Shown: positions 52,508 to 61,905, counted from the first letter of the stretch. The stretch: DNA of 64,000 bases from Cupriavidus pauculus (GCF_022179805.1 NZ_BPUO01000010.1:62001-126000), one strand, 5' to 3'. Translations and numbers: made by a program. The notes: generated from the sequence alone by a model not told the origin.

Positions 52508-53526
52508 GTGGCAGGCTCACTGTTGCGCTCACCGGAGGGCGTGGCAGCGCGCGTGAGCATGCGGGCGTAGGCGGCCATGCCGATCTGGTAGGCCAGCACC
52601 AGCAATACGGCGGCGCCCAGCGGCCACATGAACAGCTCGCGGCGCGGGCGCCAGCTCAGCGTTTTCTCCTTGTGCGGCGTGACGCGGTCGAGCGTGGCGT
52701 AGATCGATGCCAGCGCGGTCTGGTCGGCGCCGAAGAAGTATCGACCGCCCGTGGTGGCGGCGATCTGCTTCAGCGTGTCGAGATCCACCTTCTGTTCGCC
52801 CGTGGCGGCCGGATCGCCGATGCCCACCGTATGCACCACCACGCCACGCGTCTTCGCAATGTCGGCCGCGCGTGCCGGCGGCATGCGGCTGGCCGTGTCG
52901 TTGCCGTCCGTCAGCAGGATCAGCACCTTTTCGACGGCGTGGCTGTTGTCGAACATCTTGATGCCGAGCCCGATGGCATCGCCCAGCGACGTGCTGGCGC
53001 CCGCCATGCCCGGGACGGAATCGTCGATCAGCGTACGGACCAGCGTGTGGTCAAGCGTAAACGGTGCCAGCGGGTACGGGGCATCGCCGAACACGATCAG
53101 TCCGATGCGGTCGCCGGGCCGGTGCGCGACAAAGTTGCTCACCACCTGCCGTACCGCCTGCACGCGTGCCTCGACCTGGCCGGCCGGGTCCTTGAAGTCG
53201 CGGGTGTCCATCGACTGGGACAGGTCCAGCGCCAGCAGCAAATCGCGCACCGGCTCGGACTTGTAGATCGGCGGCTCCAGCCATTGCGGCCGTGCCAGCG
53301 CAGCCACGATCAGCACCCACGCCAGCGGCGCCAGCAGATGCAGCAGCAGCCCACGGCGTGGCACATGGGCGCCAGCGGCTGGCTGCAGCCCGGCCGCGCT
53401 GGCCACTTCGCCAAAGAACGGCAGGCGCACCGAAGCGCTGGTTTCGCGATACGCAGGCAGCCGCCACCAGACCAGCAACGGCAGTGGCAGCAGGACGAAC
53501 ATCCACGGATAGGCAATCGCGATCAT
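52504..53526 (-). CDS. batA: BatA-type VWA membrane protein
   Basis: A 340-residue protein with a first membrane segment (PWMFVLLPLPLLVWW), a second near residues 62-80, and a VWA domain with an intact MIDAS: LALDLSQSMDTRD, a central Thr, and LLTDGNDTA. A C-terminal transmembrane helix follows (LGAAVLLVLAYQIGMAAY). The metal site is complete, unlike in BatB, so BatA is the likely ligand-binding partner for MoxR. It overlaps DUF4381 by 4 bp (ATGA). Confidence 0.92.
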   Translation of the reverse strand: MIAIAYPWMFVLLPLPLLVWWRLPAYRETSASVRLPFFGEVASAAGLQPAAGAHVPRRGLLLHLLAPLAWVLIVAALARPQWLEPPIYKSEPVRDLLLALDLSQSMDTRDFKDPAGQVEARVQAVRQVVSNFVAHRPGDRIGLIVFGDAPYPLAPFTLDHTLVRTLIDDSVPGMAGASTSLGDAIGLGIKMFDNSHAVEKVLILLTDGNDTASRMPPARAADIAKTRGVVVHTVGIGDPAATGEQKVDLDTLKQIAATTGGRYFFGADQTALASIYATLDRVTPHKEKTLSWRPRRELFMWPLGAAVLLVLAYQIGMAAYARMLTRAATPSGERNSEPAT

Positions 53527-54050
53527 GCTGGCGGCGCCCGGTGTTCGGCAATCCAGCGCCGGCAGGCCGACGCGGTGTCGCGGGTCTGCTGCGCGGACCA
53601 GGCGCCCAGCGCGGCGCGGTCGCGGTACTCGGTCTCGACCAGAGCGGCCAGCGGCGCCACGGCATCGGCGGCCTTGCCGGCATGGGCCTGCAGGAAATCG
53701 CGCCACGCAGTGCCGGACAGCGCCGCCACGGTGTCGCGGGGCCACGCGGCCAGCGTCGTACGCTTGAGCAGTTCGGCCACGGCAAGCAGCGCCTGCGCAC
53801 GCGCCGGGCCTTCCGCGCCCAGCGTGGCCTGCAGCCCGGCCAGTTCCTTGAGCGCGGTGCGGCGATAGCGGTTGGCGCGCCAGTGCCGCCAGAAGCGCCA
53901 GGCCAGCCAGAGCACGGCGCAGAGCAGAACGATGCCGAGCACGAGCCAGCCCGCCGTCTGGGGAAACCAGGATGGCGGGAGCGGCGTGACGATATCGGCA
54001 AGATCGTTCACCGGCGGGCCTCCCCTGAGGGCATGCCGGAGCGTCGGCAT
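53523..54050 (-). CDS. DUF4381 membrane protein (Bat operon)
   Basis: A 175-residue single-pass membrane protein. The pattern LADIVTPLPPSWFPQTAGWLVLG, then the helix (WLVLGIVLLCAVLWLAWRFW, about residues 35-54) and a cytoplasmic helical domain, is the DUF4381 arrangement found in MoxR/Bat operons. It is the first visible gene of the Bat set and overlaps BatA by 4 bp. The 83 bp upstream to the recombinase stop are the likely promoter region. Confidence 0.88.
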   Translation of the reverse strand: MPTLRHALRGGPPVNDLADIVTPLPPSWFPQTAGWLVLGIVLLCAVLWLAWRFWRHWRANRYRRTALKELAGLQATLGAEGPARAQALLAVAELLKRTTLAAWPRDTVAALSGTAWRDFLQAHAGKAADAVAPLAALVETEYRDRAALGAWSAQQTRDTASACRRWIAEHRAPPA

Positions 54051-54133
54051 GGGCGCAGGTTACGCCCTGGCGCCGGGAATCCGAATTAAGAGTTTTTGGC
54101 GGGTATGTTGAAGGATTTCACCGGCCTGGCCGC

Positions 54134-55738
54134 TCAATGCAGTTCGACGTCGGCATACGCGGCGATGGTGCTGACCGAGGCATGCCCCAGTTGGCGCTGC
54201 ACGGCCTTGCGGCTGGCGCCCCGGGCCAGCGCCTGGGCGCCGGCGGTGTGCCGCAGCCAGTGCGCGCTGGCCTGCGCGAAATGCTGCGCGGCCTGGGGAT
54301 CGTCGTCGGCCAGTGCCTGGCTGGCCTGCGTGAAGCAGCGCTTCCAGATGGCCGCAATCTGCGCGACCGATAGCGGCGCATCGTCCGCATCTTGCTGGAC
54401 CCGGCCGATCAGTGGCGTCCGCGCGGGCAGGCGCTCGACATCCCGTCCCAGGCCTCGTGCGTCCATGTGGTCGCGCAAGGCGTCGATCACGCTGTCTGGC
54501 AACGCGTTGGTGCGCGGACGGTTGCCCGGCACGGTCAGGGTCCAGCCATCGGCCCAGGTGAGATCCGCCACCGTGGCCTGCGCCTGTTCGGACACGCGCA
54601 GTCCCGTGGCATGCACGAGCCGCAGCATGAACTGCAGCCGCGCCGTGCGCGCGTCGGCTGCCGGCAAGCCCGCCACGTATCGTTTCAGGTGCTGCCACTG
54701 TGCGCCGCCCAGGCTGCGGTCTGCCTGGATGCGCGGCACCGCCGGCGCCGCCACACGGGGTGCCACCTGGAACGGGTTGGCGCTCAGGTGTCCGTGCCGG
54801 ACCAGCCAGGCGCACAGGATGTTGAGGATCTTGCCGGCATGGCGGATACTGGCCGGCGACAGCGGCCCTTCGAACGGGCGCCAGTCATGGCGGTCGCGCG
54901 GCGTGCCGCGCCGGCCCACCCATTGCGCCGCCGGTTGCGGGTCGGCCAGGAAGGCCAGATAGGCGGCGCCATCTTCCGCGCCAAGGGTGGCCAGCGTCTT
55001 GCCGCGCGCGAACACGGTCCAGAGCAGGAAGCGTTCGGCTTGCGTGCGGTAGTGGCGCCAGGTGTGGCAGCCCTCTGGCTCGTAGCCCGCCAGCCAGGTC
55101 TGGATCGCGCCAACATCTGCCTGGCTGGCCGTGTGGCGCAGCGATTCGAGTGGCGCCAGCGTCTGGGGTGGCGCGTCCGGTGCGCCTGCCGACATCGATT
55201 GCGCATGCAGCCACGCCTCGATCTCGTGTGCGGTGGCTTCGCCGATGCCGTGCGCGTGGCGATACCACTGCCGGGGGTCGGCCGCCAGCGCGGCCTGCAG
55301 GTCGGCCAGCGTCATCCATCCCGCGCTGGCCAGGCGGCTGGCAATGCTGGGCGTGAACCAGCCCGCCACGGCATCGCCCGGCGCCGGCCGCGCCAGCAGC
55401 AGCGGCTGCAACGCGTCCAGCGCGCGCAGCAGCTTGCGCTGACGCACCTGGCGTGCCGTGGTGCTCTCGCCGGCACGCGGCACGATCATGGCCAGCCAGG
55501 TCTTCTCGGTCAGGATGGCCGCCTCGCCGTCGGCACGCGGGCGCGTGGCCAGCCGCTTGACGCCACGCACCAGTTCGCTTTCGATCCAGGCCAGCGTGGT
55601 ACGCGCCTGGCGCAGATCCAGGCCGGGCCCCAAGTAGCGCGCGGCCAGCCGGCCGAGGTCGAGCCCCTGCAGATGACCACGGTAACAGGCAAAGTGATGC
55701 GGCCCGAGCAGGCGCTCGGGAGCTACTGGCGGGCGCAC
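54134..55738 (-). CDS. Tyrosine recombinase/phage-type integrase with DUF3701-like N-terminus
   Basis: A site-specific recombinase of about 534 residues. The N-terminal region (PERLLGPHHFACYRGHLQGLDLG onward, with a helix-hairpin-helix-like WYRHAHGIGEATAHEI) resembles the DUF3701 integrases of Burkholderiales. A core SAM-like domain and the catalytic domain follow, with Arg in HATGLRVSE, His-x-x-Arg in SAHWLRHTAG, His in LGHASV and the nucleophile Tyr in TIAAYADVE, so it looks active. The start is uncertain: GTG 55738 is used, since the frame stays open to 55885 but there enters the hairpin of an intergenic repeat. No phage genes or attachment sites were recognised around it. Confidence 0.82.
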   Translation of the reverse strand: MRPPVAPERLLGPHHFACYRGHLQGLDLGRLAARYLGPGLDLRQARTTLAWIESELVRGVKRLATRPRADGEAAILTEKTWLAMIVPRAGESTTARQVRQRKLLRALDALQPLLLARPAPGDAVAGWFTPSIASRLASAGWMTLADLQAALAADPRQWYRHAHGIGEATAHEIEAWLHAQSMSAGAPDAPPQTLAPLESLRHTASQADVGAIQTWLAGYEPEGCHTWRHYRTQAERFLLWTVFARGKTLATLGAEDGAAYLAFLADPQPAAQWVGRRGTPRDRHDWRPFEGPLSPASIRHAGKILNILCAWLVRHGHLSANPFQVAPRVAAPAVPRIQADRSLGGAQWQHLKRYVAGLPAADARTARLQFMLRLVHATGLRVSEQAQATVADLTWADGWTLTVPGNRPRTNALPDSVIDALRDHMDARGLGRDVERLPARTPLIGRVQQDADDAPLSVAQIAAIWKRCFTQASQALADDDPQAAQHFAQASAHWLRHTAGAQALARGASRKAVQRQLGHASVSTIAAYADVELH

Positions 55739-55854
55739 GCGCCGCCGGGGTACGGCTGGGGACAAGGCGGAAATTCGGAAATCGGCAGAGGGGCGCGATG
55801 ATAACCGAATGGTGGGGGCGAGGCTGCTGGTGGGGTCGATGCTGCTGATGGTTT

Positions 55855-56052
55855 GCTCCCCTCTCCCTGTGGGAGAGGGGAGCACCGTCTCGCCAAGAAT
55901 AGACGCGATCGAACCTGCCGAAGTTGCTCCCCTCTCCCGCTTGCGGGAGAGGGGCGGGGGTGAGGGCCGGCGTGTCGTGCTTGGCCGGGCTGGTTAGTAC
56001 TTGAGGCGCCTACCCTCTCCCCCAACCCCTCTCCCGCGACGCGGGAGAGGGG
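55855..56052. repeat. Cluster of three G/C-rich hairpins, same family as 40617-40937
   Basis: Hairpins GCTCCCCTCTCCC-tgt-GGGAGAGGGGAGC (55855-55883), CCCCTCTCCCGC/GCGGGAGAGGGG (55929-55954) and CCCCTCTCCCGC-gac-GCGGGAGAGGGG (56026-56052). The last two are linked by GGGGGTGAGGGC and CCCTCTCCCCCA, as in the 41-kb copies, but with a different inner spacer. They fill the gap between the recombinase and histidine kinase genes and could terminate the kinase operon. Confidence 0.85.
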
Positions 56053-56076
56053 AGCAAAGCAAGGCGGAGCAATTGG

Positions 56077-57402
56077 TTAGCCCGCCGGCAGCCTCACACT
56101 CACCGCCAACCCGCCCAACGGCGACCTTGCCAGTTCAAACCCACCGCCATACAGCGCGCAGACATCACGCACGATGGCCAAACCCAAACCGCTGCCGGCA
56201 GCAGACTCGTCCAGGCGGGCGTAAGGCTGCACGGCGCGCGCCATATCGTCGGGGGGCATGCCAGGGCCGTCGTCGTCGATGCGGATCTCGATGCCGGTGG
56301 CTTGCGTTACCAGGTCCACGCGCACCCTGCCCCGCGCCCACTGCCACGCGTTATCTAGCAGGTTGCCGAGCATTTCCACCAGGTCCTGGCGGTCGCCGGC
56401 AAAGCTCGCCTGCCCTTCGATTTCCACGGAAATCGGCTTGTCGGCGTGCAGGCGACTCAGCGCGCGCACCAGTTCATCGACAGCCGGACGCACCGCCACG
56501 GCGCCGCCCGCCGCGCCGCCCACGCCTGCGGCGCGGGCGCGGGCCAGATGGCGGTCAACCTGCTGGCGCATGGCGTCGACCTGCTGCATCACGCGCTGCG
56601 ACGCGGGCGCGGGCAACCTGCCGGCATCGTTGGCCAGAATCGCCAAGGGTGTCTTCACGGCGTGCGCCAGGTCGGCGGCCTGGCGCCGCGAGCGTTCCAC
56701 GGCTTCGTGGTTGCGACGCAGCAGCAGATGGATCTCGTCGACCAGTGGCTGGACTTCCACCGGCCACGCGCCCGGCAGCGTGGGTTCGCGTCCCGCATGC
56801 AGCCGCGCCACCGCCGCGCGCAGGCGCGACAGCGGCGCTAGGCCGAAGCGGATCTGTGCCCATACCGCGCCAAGAATGCCCAGCCCCAGCACCCCAAGCG
56901 ACAGCCACAGCAGATGCCGGAACGACCGCTTGGCCTGCCGCAGTTCGGTGCGGTCCAGCGCCACGGTGATGTCGACCGGCACCTCGGCGCCGGTCAATTG
57001 CAAGCGGCGCGACTTGACCAGCAGCGACTGTCCGCGCGGGCCGATGCGGACATCGGCACCGCCCTGCCCGACCTCGCGTTCCACCGTAACCGGAATATCA
57101 ACGTCCCAGAGCGAGCGCGACCGCAGCGTCTGCCCGCCCGACACCGCCTGCCAGTAGGCGCCCGAATAAGGCAGCTCGAAACGCGGATCGGCGGGCTGGC
57201 GCGTCAGTTCCAGCCGGGCGTCACCACGCCACTCCAGCGCGGCAGCCAGGCTGGTCAGGTCTCGGTCCAGTTCGGTGATGTAGGTACGGTCGACATGGCG
57301 GCCGAACAGCGTGTCGAGCAGCCAGCCCGTGGTGAACAGCGTGCCGGCGATCCAGACGGTGGCGATGGCCAGCAGGCGCCGGGCCAGCGAGGCGCGCTTC
57401 AT
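56077..57402 (-). CDS. Sensor histidine kinase (PhoQ/QseC-like)
   Basis: A 441-residue two-pass sensor kinase. Transmembrane helices near residues 10-30 and 160-185 flank a periplasmic sensor of about 130 residues. A HAMP-like linker follows, then the H-box DLAHAVKTPLA, N-box NLLDNAWQWA, G1 DDGPGM and G2 GSGLGLAIV. It phosphorylates the response regulator encoded just upstream, whose stop overlaps this start by 4 bp. The adjacent PepSY gene suggests an envelope signal such as metal, peptide or acid stress. Confidence 0.94.
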   Translation of the reverse strand: MKRASLARRLLAIATVWIAGTLFTTGWLLDTLFGRHVDRTYITELDRDLTSLAAALEWRGDARLELTRQPADPRFELPYSGAYWQAVSGGQTLRSRSLWDVDIPVTVEREVGQGGADVRIGPRGQSLLVKSRRLQLTGAEVPVDITVALDRTELRQAKRSFRHLLWLSLGVLGLGILGAVWAQIRFGLAPLSRLRAAVARLHAGREPTLPGAWPVEVQPLVDEIHLLLRRNHEAVERSRRQAADLAHAVKTPLAILANDAGRLPAPASQRVMQQVDAMRQQVDRHLARARAAGVGGAAGGAVAVRPAVDELVRALSRLHADKPISVEIEGQASFAGDRQDLVEMLGNLLDNAWQWARGRVRVDLVTQATGIEIRIDDDGPGMPPDDMARAVQPYARLDESAAGSGLGLAIVRDVCALYGGGFELARSPLGGLAVSVRLPAG

Positions 57403-58070
57403 GCCACGTCCGTCGGCGGGCGCAGGCGGTAGCCCAGGCCGCGCACGGTTTCGATGACGTCGACGCCGAGCTTGCGGCGCAGGCGGCCCACGAAGACCTC
57501 GATCGTATTGCTGTCGCGATCGAAATCCTGCGCATAGATGTGCTCGGTCAGCGTGTTCTTGCTGACGATGGTGCCCTGGTGGTGCATCAGGTAGTCGAGC
57601 ACCTTGAGTTCATGCGCGGTCAGCGTGACGGCATGGCCATGCACGCTCACCTGCCCGCTGCCGGTTGCCAACAGCACCGGGCCGCAGGCCAGCGTGGGCG
57701 ACGTGCGGCCGGCCGAGCGGCGGATCAGCGCGCGGATGCGGGCCAGCAGTTCCTCGGTACGGAAGGGCTTGGTCAGGTAGTCGTCGGCGCCGGCGTCGAT
57801 GCCTTCGACCTTTTCTACCCAGCTATCGCGCGCGGTCAGGATCAGCACGGGCACGTTGTTGCCCGCCTGGCGCCAGCGCTTGAGCACGGTCAGGCCGTCC
57901 AGCCGGGGCAGGCCGAGATCGAGCACGACGGCGTCATAGGGATGTTCGGTGCCCAGATGCTCGCCGTCGATACCGTCGGCGGCATGGTCCACGGCATAGC
58001 CGGCCTGGGTCAGCGCCTGTACCAGTTGGGCCGCCAGCGTGGCTTCGTCTTCGACTAGCAGGATGCGCAT
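57399..58070 (-). CDS. OmpR-family response regulator
   Basis: A 223-residue response regulator. The receiver domain has acidic residues in MRILLVEDE, the phospho-acceptor Asp in DAVVLDLGLPRLDG, Thr in LTARD and Lys in YLTKPF. A C-terminal winged helix (LTEHIYAQDFDRDSNTIEVFVGRLRRKLG) completes it. It is co-transcribed with the kinase (4-bp overlap) and lies 5 bp after the PepSY gene. Confidence 0.96.
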   Translation of the reverse strand: MRILLVEDEATLAAQLVQALTQAGYAVDHAADGIDGEHLGTEHPYDAVVLDLGLPRLDGLTVLKRWRQAGNNVPVLILTARDSWVEKVEGIDAGADDYLTKPFRTEELLARIRALIRRSAGRTSPTLACGPVLLATGSGQVSVHGHAVTLTAHELKVLDYLMHHQGTIVSKNTLTEHIYAQDFDRDSNTIEVFVGRLRRKLGVDVIETVRGLGYRLRPPTDVA

Positions 58071-58075
58071 GGCGG

Positions 58076-58492
58076 TCAGGGCTTGCGGGCGCGGTCGAGG
58101 TCGTGCCCCTTGGCCTTGAGCAGCTTCGCGTCCCGGGCGTCGTATTCGAGCTTGGCGACGGTGCCGGTGGGCAGCAGCAGCTTGACCTCGTATTGCCAGG
58201 CGCCGTCTTCGCGGTCGAGCTTTACGTCGATCACGTCGCCCGCGTACTGGCGCGATACGGTTTCGAGGATGCGGGACAACGGCAGGATTTCACCGGAGCG
58301 CAACGCCGCGCGGGCGCGGTCGGCGTCGGTATCGGCCAGCGAGGTGCCGGCCGTGCCCGCCAGGCCGATCACGGCCAGCAGCACCGCCATGCGGCAGGCG
58401 CCGCGCAGTCTGGCGGTGGTGCTTGAACGGGACACGCCGGACAACGGCCGGCTGGGCGGGAGAGGCGGGGGCGAGGCAGTCATCGGGGGCAT
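58076..58492 (-). CDS. PepSY-domain exported protein
   Basis: A 138-residue protein with a signal-like segment (MAVLLAVIGLAGTAGTSLA, residues 35-53) and a C-terminal PepSY domain (ILPLSRILETVSRQYAGDVIDVKLDREDGAWQYEVKLL, split around Asp-rich turns). PepSY domains often inhibit proteases or sense envelope conditions. It is the first gene of the PepSY/regulator/kinase operon. The start is uncertain: ATG 58492 gives a long Pro/Ser-rich leader, while ATG 58390 would start directly at the signal segment; neither has a strong ribosome site. Confidence 0.88.
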   Translation of the reverse strand: MPPMTASPPPLPPSRPLSGVSRSSTTARLRGACRMAVLLAVIGLAGTAGTSLADTDADRARAALRSGEILPLSRILETVSRQYAGDVIDVKLDREDGAWQYEVKLLLPTGTVAKLEYDARDAKLLKAKGHDLDRARKP

Positions 58493-58598
58493 TGTCGGCG
58501 GGCCAAGCTGAACGGCGCCTGAACGGATGGCTCAGGTGCCATTCAGGAAGCACAACGCATCATGCCCCCAACATTCACGTTCCTACAAGCCCACCGCC

Positions 58599-58739
58599 AT
58601 GCCACGCCTGCCCAAACCCCCTGCCCCGCGTTCTCCCTTCCTGCGCCAACTCGGCGCTGGCCTCGCCCAGCTCGCACCGCTGGCCGTGGCCATGGCCGGT
58701 GCCGGCCTGCCCTTCTGGCTCCAGACGCTGGGGCGCTAA
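58599..58739 (+). CDS. Possible small membrane protein
   Basis: A 46-codon open frame in the 272-bp gap between the PepSY and PHP genes. It encodes a Pro/Arg-rich start (MPRLPKPPAPRS) and one hydrophobic segment (LAPLAVAMAGAGLPFWL). Codon choice resembles the neighbours, but there is no clear ribosome-binding site and I recognise no family. It could be chance. Confidence 0.3.
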   Translation: MPRLPKPPAPRSPFLRQLGAGLAQLAPLAVAMAGAGLPFWLQTLGR

Positions 58740-58764
58740 GGGCGGGCCGGCGGCAAGGCACCGG

Positions 58765-60423
58765 TTACGAGCCGACCGTCACGAACACCGGGTTCGAATA
58801 GAACCACAGGTCGTTGTAGTTGCGCGCGTTGATGGCGTTGAACCGGGCGTTGTCCTCGGTGACCGTGGTCTTCAGGTCCGGCAGCGGATTGCCGTTGGAC
58901 GTTTCGCCGGCCACGTTCATGCCCAGGTTGGTCCCGCGCAGGCGGAAGTACTGGTTCTTGGCGGCAACGTAGGTGTAGGTCACGGTGTTGTAGCCGTCCT
59001 TGTCCTGCTTCCAGTCTGCCGACGTGAACGTGGCGATCACCTTGGTGGAATCGTTGGTGTCCTTGCTGTATTCCGGCGTGCCAGACGCCGCGCGCGGCGT
59101 GACGTCGCCGGCGATCAGGTCGATGTGGTCCACCACCGGGCGCATGTTCACGTTGACGCCGCCGTTGATCGGGTACTGGTAGTTGTTGCGGTCCGGGCTC
59201 TTGAAGCGGATCGTCACCGTCACCGTTTCACCAGCCTTGGCCTTCAACTCGCCGCCCATCTCGCCCTTGCCAGCGCCGCCAGCAATGTTGAAGTCGAGCG
59301 CGTTGATCAGGTCGCCAAAGACCGAGAACATCTTGCCCGAGCGCACGCCTTCCAGCACGCCTTTGACCCCGGTGTTCTTGTTATCGATCCACACGTAGGT
59401 CTTGGCGTATTCGCCCGGGAAGTAGCCGCTGCTGTTGGGGGTGATGGTCTTGAAATGGTGGTCGGAGTCGCCCACGTTCCAGAACCGGCGGCCGTCGCCC
59501 AGCAGCGCGTCCCAGATGCCGCCCACTTGCGCCACCACGTAGTCCACGCCGCCATAGACGCGGTTCTTGAGGTTGGCGTCGACGTACGCGGTGGTGTAGC
59601 CGCCGCGATCCGGTTCCATCTGGTTGCCGACCATGCCTTCCACGCCGAACGCAACGTTCGGGGCGGTGTCGTTGAACTCGCGGTAGTCGGCCACCGTGTA
59701 CTTGCCGGTGTTACGCGACGGGTGGTTGATCAATGCGTAGCTGGTGTCCGGGAAGTTGTCGCGCAGCCAGGCCACGGCGCGCACGGCATCGGCGTGCGTG
59801 GTGTAGCCCTTGGTGCCCTTGGCGTTCCAGTTGGCCACGTCGACGGCGTCGAACTGGGCGGCCGGACGGTCGGTGAAGTAGTACTCGAACTGGTTGGCGG
59901 CCTTGGTGGCGGTGGCCAGCGGGGCGCCCGTGAAGATGCCCACGTTCATGTGGTCGTGGGTGGGCATGTCCCACTCGAACGCCGAGAAAATCAGCTTGTT
60001 GATATAGCTGCCATTGACCTGGAGTTGGCGCACGGCCGGGATCTCGTAGTCGGCCATGGCCTTCGAGTACGGAATCGGGCCGCCGACGATGGCGGTGCCG
60101 TTCTGGTCACGCGTGGACACGCGCAGGTGGTTCGAGATCGCCGTCCAGTCGAGATTGTTGGTGATCATCGCCTGGTCGAGCACGTCGACCAGCTTGCCCT
60201 GCGCATCGTCGGATTCGATCGTGTGGACGTGCAGATCGCCGGTCGTCCACTTGCCGGTGACCTCGGCCACGGGCGTCGACGGCGCGGTCGGCTGGGTGAC
60301 CGGCGTGGTGCCGCCGTTGTTGCTGCTGGTGGTGCTGGTGTCGTCGCTGCCGTTGCAGCCGTAGAACGCAAAAGCGACGGTCAGTGCCGCCGCCAGACTG
60401 ATCGCAGACTTCATGTGACGCAT
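58765..60423 (-). CDS. PHP-domain metal-dependent hydrolase-like lipoprotein
   Basis: A 552-residue exported protein. The lipoprotein signal ends FAFYGC, followed by a Ser/Thr/Asn/Pro linker. The catalytic part starts WTTGDLHVHTIESDD, the first PHP metal motif; further His ligands are suggested by WTAISNH, ALINHPSRN and NVGDSDHHFK. The C-terminal ~150 residues (GETVTVTIRFKSPDRNN onward) look like a beta-rich domain. PHP proteins are phosphoesterases or related hydrolases; secreted versions are less common. The start at 60423 has an AGGGAA site. It lies 193 bp downstream of the SphA/MetA-like gene on the same strand. Confidence 0.85.
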   Translation of the reverse strand: MRHMKSAISLAAALTVAFAFYGCNGSDDTSTTSSNNGGTTPVTQPTAPSTPVAEVTGKWTTGDLHVHTIESDDAQGKLVDVLDQAMITNNLDWTAISNHLRVSTRDQNGTAIVGGPIPYSKAMADYEIPAVRQLQVNGSYINKLIFSAFEWDMPTHDHMNVGIFTGAPLATATKAANQFEYYFTDRPAAQFDAVDVANWNAKGTKGYTTHADAVRAVAWLRDNFPDTSYALINHPSRNTGKYTVADYREFNDTAPNVAFGVEGMVGNQMEPDRGGYTTAYVDANLKNRVYGGVDYVVAQVGGIWDALLGDGRRFWNVGDSDHHFKTITPNSSGYFPGEYAKTYVWIDNKNTGVKGVLEGVRSGKMFSVFGDLINALDFNIAGGAGKGEMGGELKAKAGETVTVTIRFKSPDRNNYQYPINGGVNVNMRPVVDHIDLIAGDVTPRAASGTPEYSKDTNDSTKVIATFTSADWKQDKDGYNTVTYTYVAAKNQYFRLRGTNLGMNVAGETSNGNPLPDLKTTVTEDNARFNAINARNYNDLWFYSNPVFVTVGS

Positions 60424-60616
60424 GAAACTTCCCTGTTAACCTATTGATCGTTCGACCCTTTTTTGCCGTGCGTCATCGGCCCCAAGGTCAAAACGTTATC
60501 ACGCGGATTGCCCGGAGGTCCAGCCGCACTGGCAGAAAACCTTGGGCGCGAGGATGCCCGCCACATGTGACGAGCGAGTGATGCTTTCGTGATATTTGGG
60601 CGTCGGCCCGGGGGAA

Positions 60617-61588
60617 TCAGAACACCAGCGTGGTGGTGGCCATGACCGTTGCGGTGCTGTCCAGCCGGTTCTTGCTGGTCACGGTGGGCACCCAGCGCAG
60701 GCTGAACGACAGTGGCGCCTTGCCGCCGAGCTTGGTGTCGTAGGTGATGATCGGCCCGATCGTGAAGTCGTGGCCCCGGAAACCGTTCAGGCGGTCGGCG
60801 GTGGGTCCGGTGTCGTCGCCCAGTTGCTGGACAGTCCCCATGACCAGCCCCGCGCCCCATTTGCCGAATTTTTTCACGCCCATCACATCGAGCGTAAACA
60901 GCGGCGCGTTCTGGTAATCGGTGGCCGTATTGCGCGTGTAGAACTGGAAAGCTGCCACGGCGTTGAATTCGAGCCCGTACTGCGGCATCAGGTGCGTGAA
61001 GGCGACCTGCGGCACGAACGTCCAGTTGTTCAGGCTGGGATTGGCCAGTGCATTCTTGTCGTACTGCCCCGTGGGCGCCCATACGTTGAAGCTCAACGCC
61101 ATATGGGTGGTCTTCGAAAAGTGGTAGCCGGCAATCAGCGGGCTGAAGTACATGTCGTAGAGATTCGATGCACGGTCAGATGTCCCACGCGAGAACGTGC
61201 CGCCGCCCGGGCCCGTGAATACAAAATTGGTACTGGCCGTGGTCCAGACGTAAGGCAGCGTGAAGGCGGACGCGAAATTCCAGGCGCCGGGCCCGGTGTC
61301 CCAGACCTTCATGATGGTTGCCAGCGTGAACGCGATCTTGGCGTCGATGCCTGCCGTGGTACGCCCGCCAATGGGCACCTCGCGGCCGCTGCTGATGGAG
61401 CCGTCCAGATATAGCTGCTGCAGGTTGGCGATCCATACCGGCTGGTCCGGAATCACGCCTACGTTCGGCGACACGCTGGTGCCCGCCACCGGTCTGCCCA
61501 GCGCGCCTTCCGTGGCTTGCGCGGCCAGCGGCGACAGCAATCCGCCCACGGCCATGGCCAGATAAATGGCCGAACTTGCGCGTTTCAT
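60617..61588 (-). CDS. SphA/MetA-family outer-membrane transporter-like protein
   Basis: A 323-residue protein with signal peptide (AIYLAMAVGGLLSPLAAQA) and a predicted beta-barrel body of alternating aromatic strands (for example DMYFSPLIAGYHFSKTTHMALSF, broken by turns, and terminal TATVMATTTLVF ending in Phe as barrels do). It belongs to the phenol-degradation MetA/SphA-like group often found beside hydrophobic-substrate catabolic genes. A strong AAGGAG site precedes ATG 61588. It may share a transcript with the PHP lipoprotein gene. Confidence 0.85.
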   Translation of the reverse strand: MKRASSAIYLAMAVGGLLSPLAAQATEGALGRPVAGTSVSPNVGVIPDQPVWIANLQQLYLDGSISSGREVPIGGRTTAGIDAKIAFTLATIMKVWDTGPGAWNFASAFTLPYVWTTASTNFVFTGPGGGTFSRGTSDRASNLYDMYFSPLIAGYHFSKTTHMALSFNVWAPTGQYDKNALANPSLNNWTFVPQVAFTHLMPQYGLEFNAVAAFQFYTRNTATDYQNAPLFTLDVMGVKKFGKWGAGLVMGTVQQLGDDTGPTADRLNGFRGHDFTIGPIITYDTKLGGKAPLSFSLRWVPTVTSKNRLDSTATVMATTTLVF

Positions 61589-61905
61589 GGTGGCTCCTTG
61601 GGGTGCGGACGTGCGGTGGGGACACGCCCCGCGGCGACGATGCGGATGCTGCATCCTCGCAGATTCCCAACGGAATGGAATTTAGTTTTCTGGGCGGGAG
61701 AATTAACTTTCTTGCTCGCTCTGGCGGAGATCGCCGTCCGCTTGGAAACCACTCGCCATTCGCTTGCCATTGACCGCAAGCAACACCCTCCGAAAGCCGC
61801 ACTGATGGAATTTGTCGCGGACGCATTCTGGCTGCGCGCCCTTCGCCGCGCCAGATTCGCCCGGTTTTTCCCCTTCGTCATGACCCCAGTCTTGGAGTAG
61901 TCATT
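61589..61905. other. Divergent intergenic region
   Basis: The 317 bp between the outer-membrane protein gene and the polysaccharide-lyase-like gene hold no convincing gene. AT-rich sequence at about 61670-61710 is the likely promoter zone. Open frames on both strands here have no family features. Confidence 0.5.

Noticed and set aside
54134..56052. Integrated prophage or genomic island
   Set aside because: Only a recombinase is present. No other phage gene, tRNA or direct-repeat attachment site was found, and flanking genes look native in composition.
58423..60447. Long plus-strand open frame opposite the PHP lipoprotein gene
   Set aside because: Composition is typical of antisense translation of GC-rich genes, while the minus strand encodes a lipoprotein signal and PHP motifs.
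61517..61900. 127-codon plus-strand open frame before the lyase-like gene
   Set aside because: It starts inside the outer-membrane protein gene on the other strand, has no ribosome site and resembles no family; the later part is probably promoter DNA.
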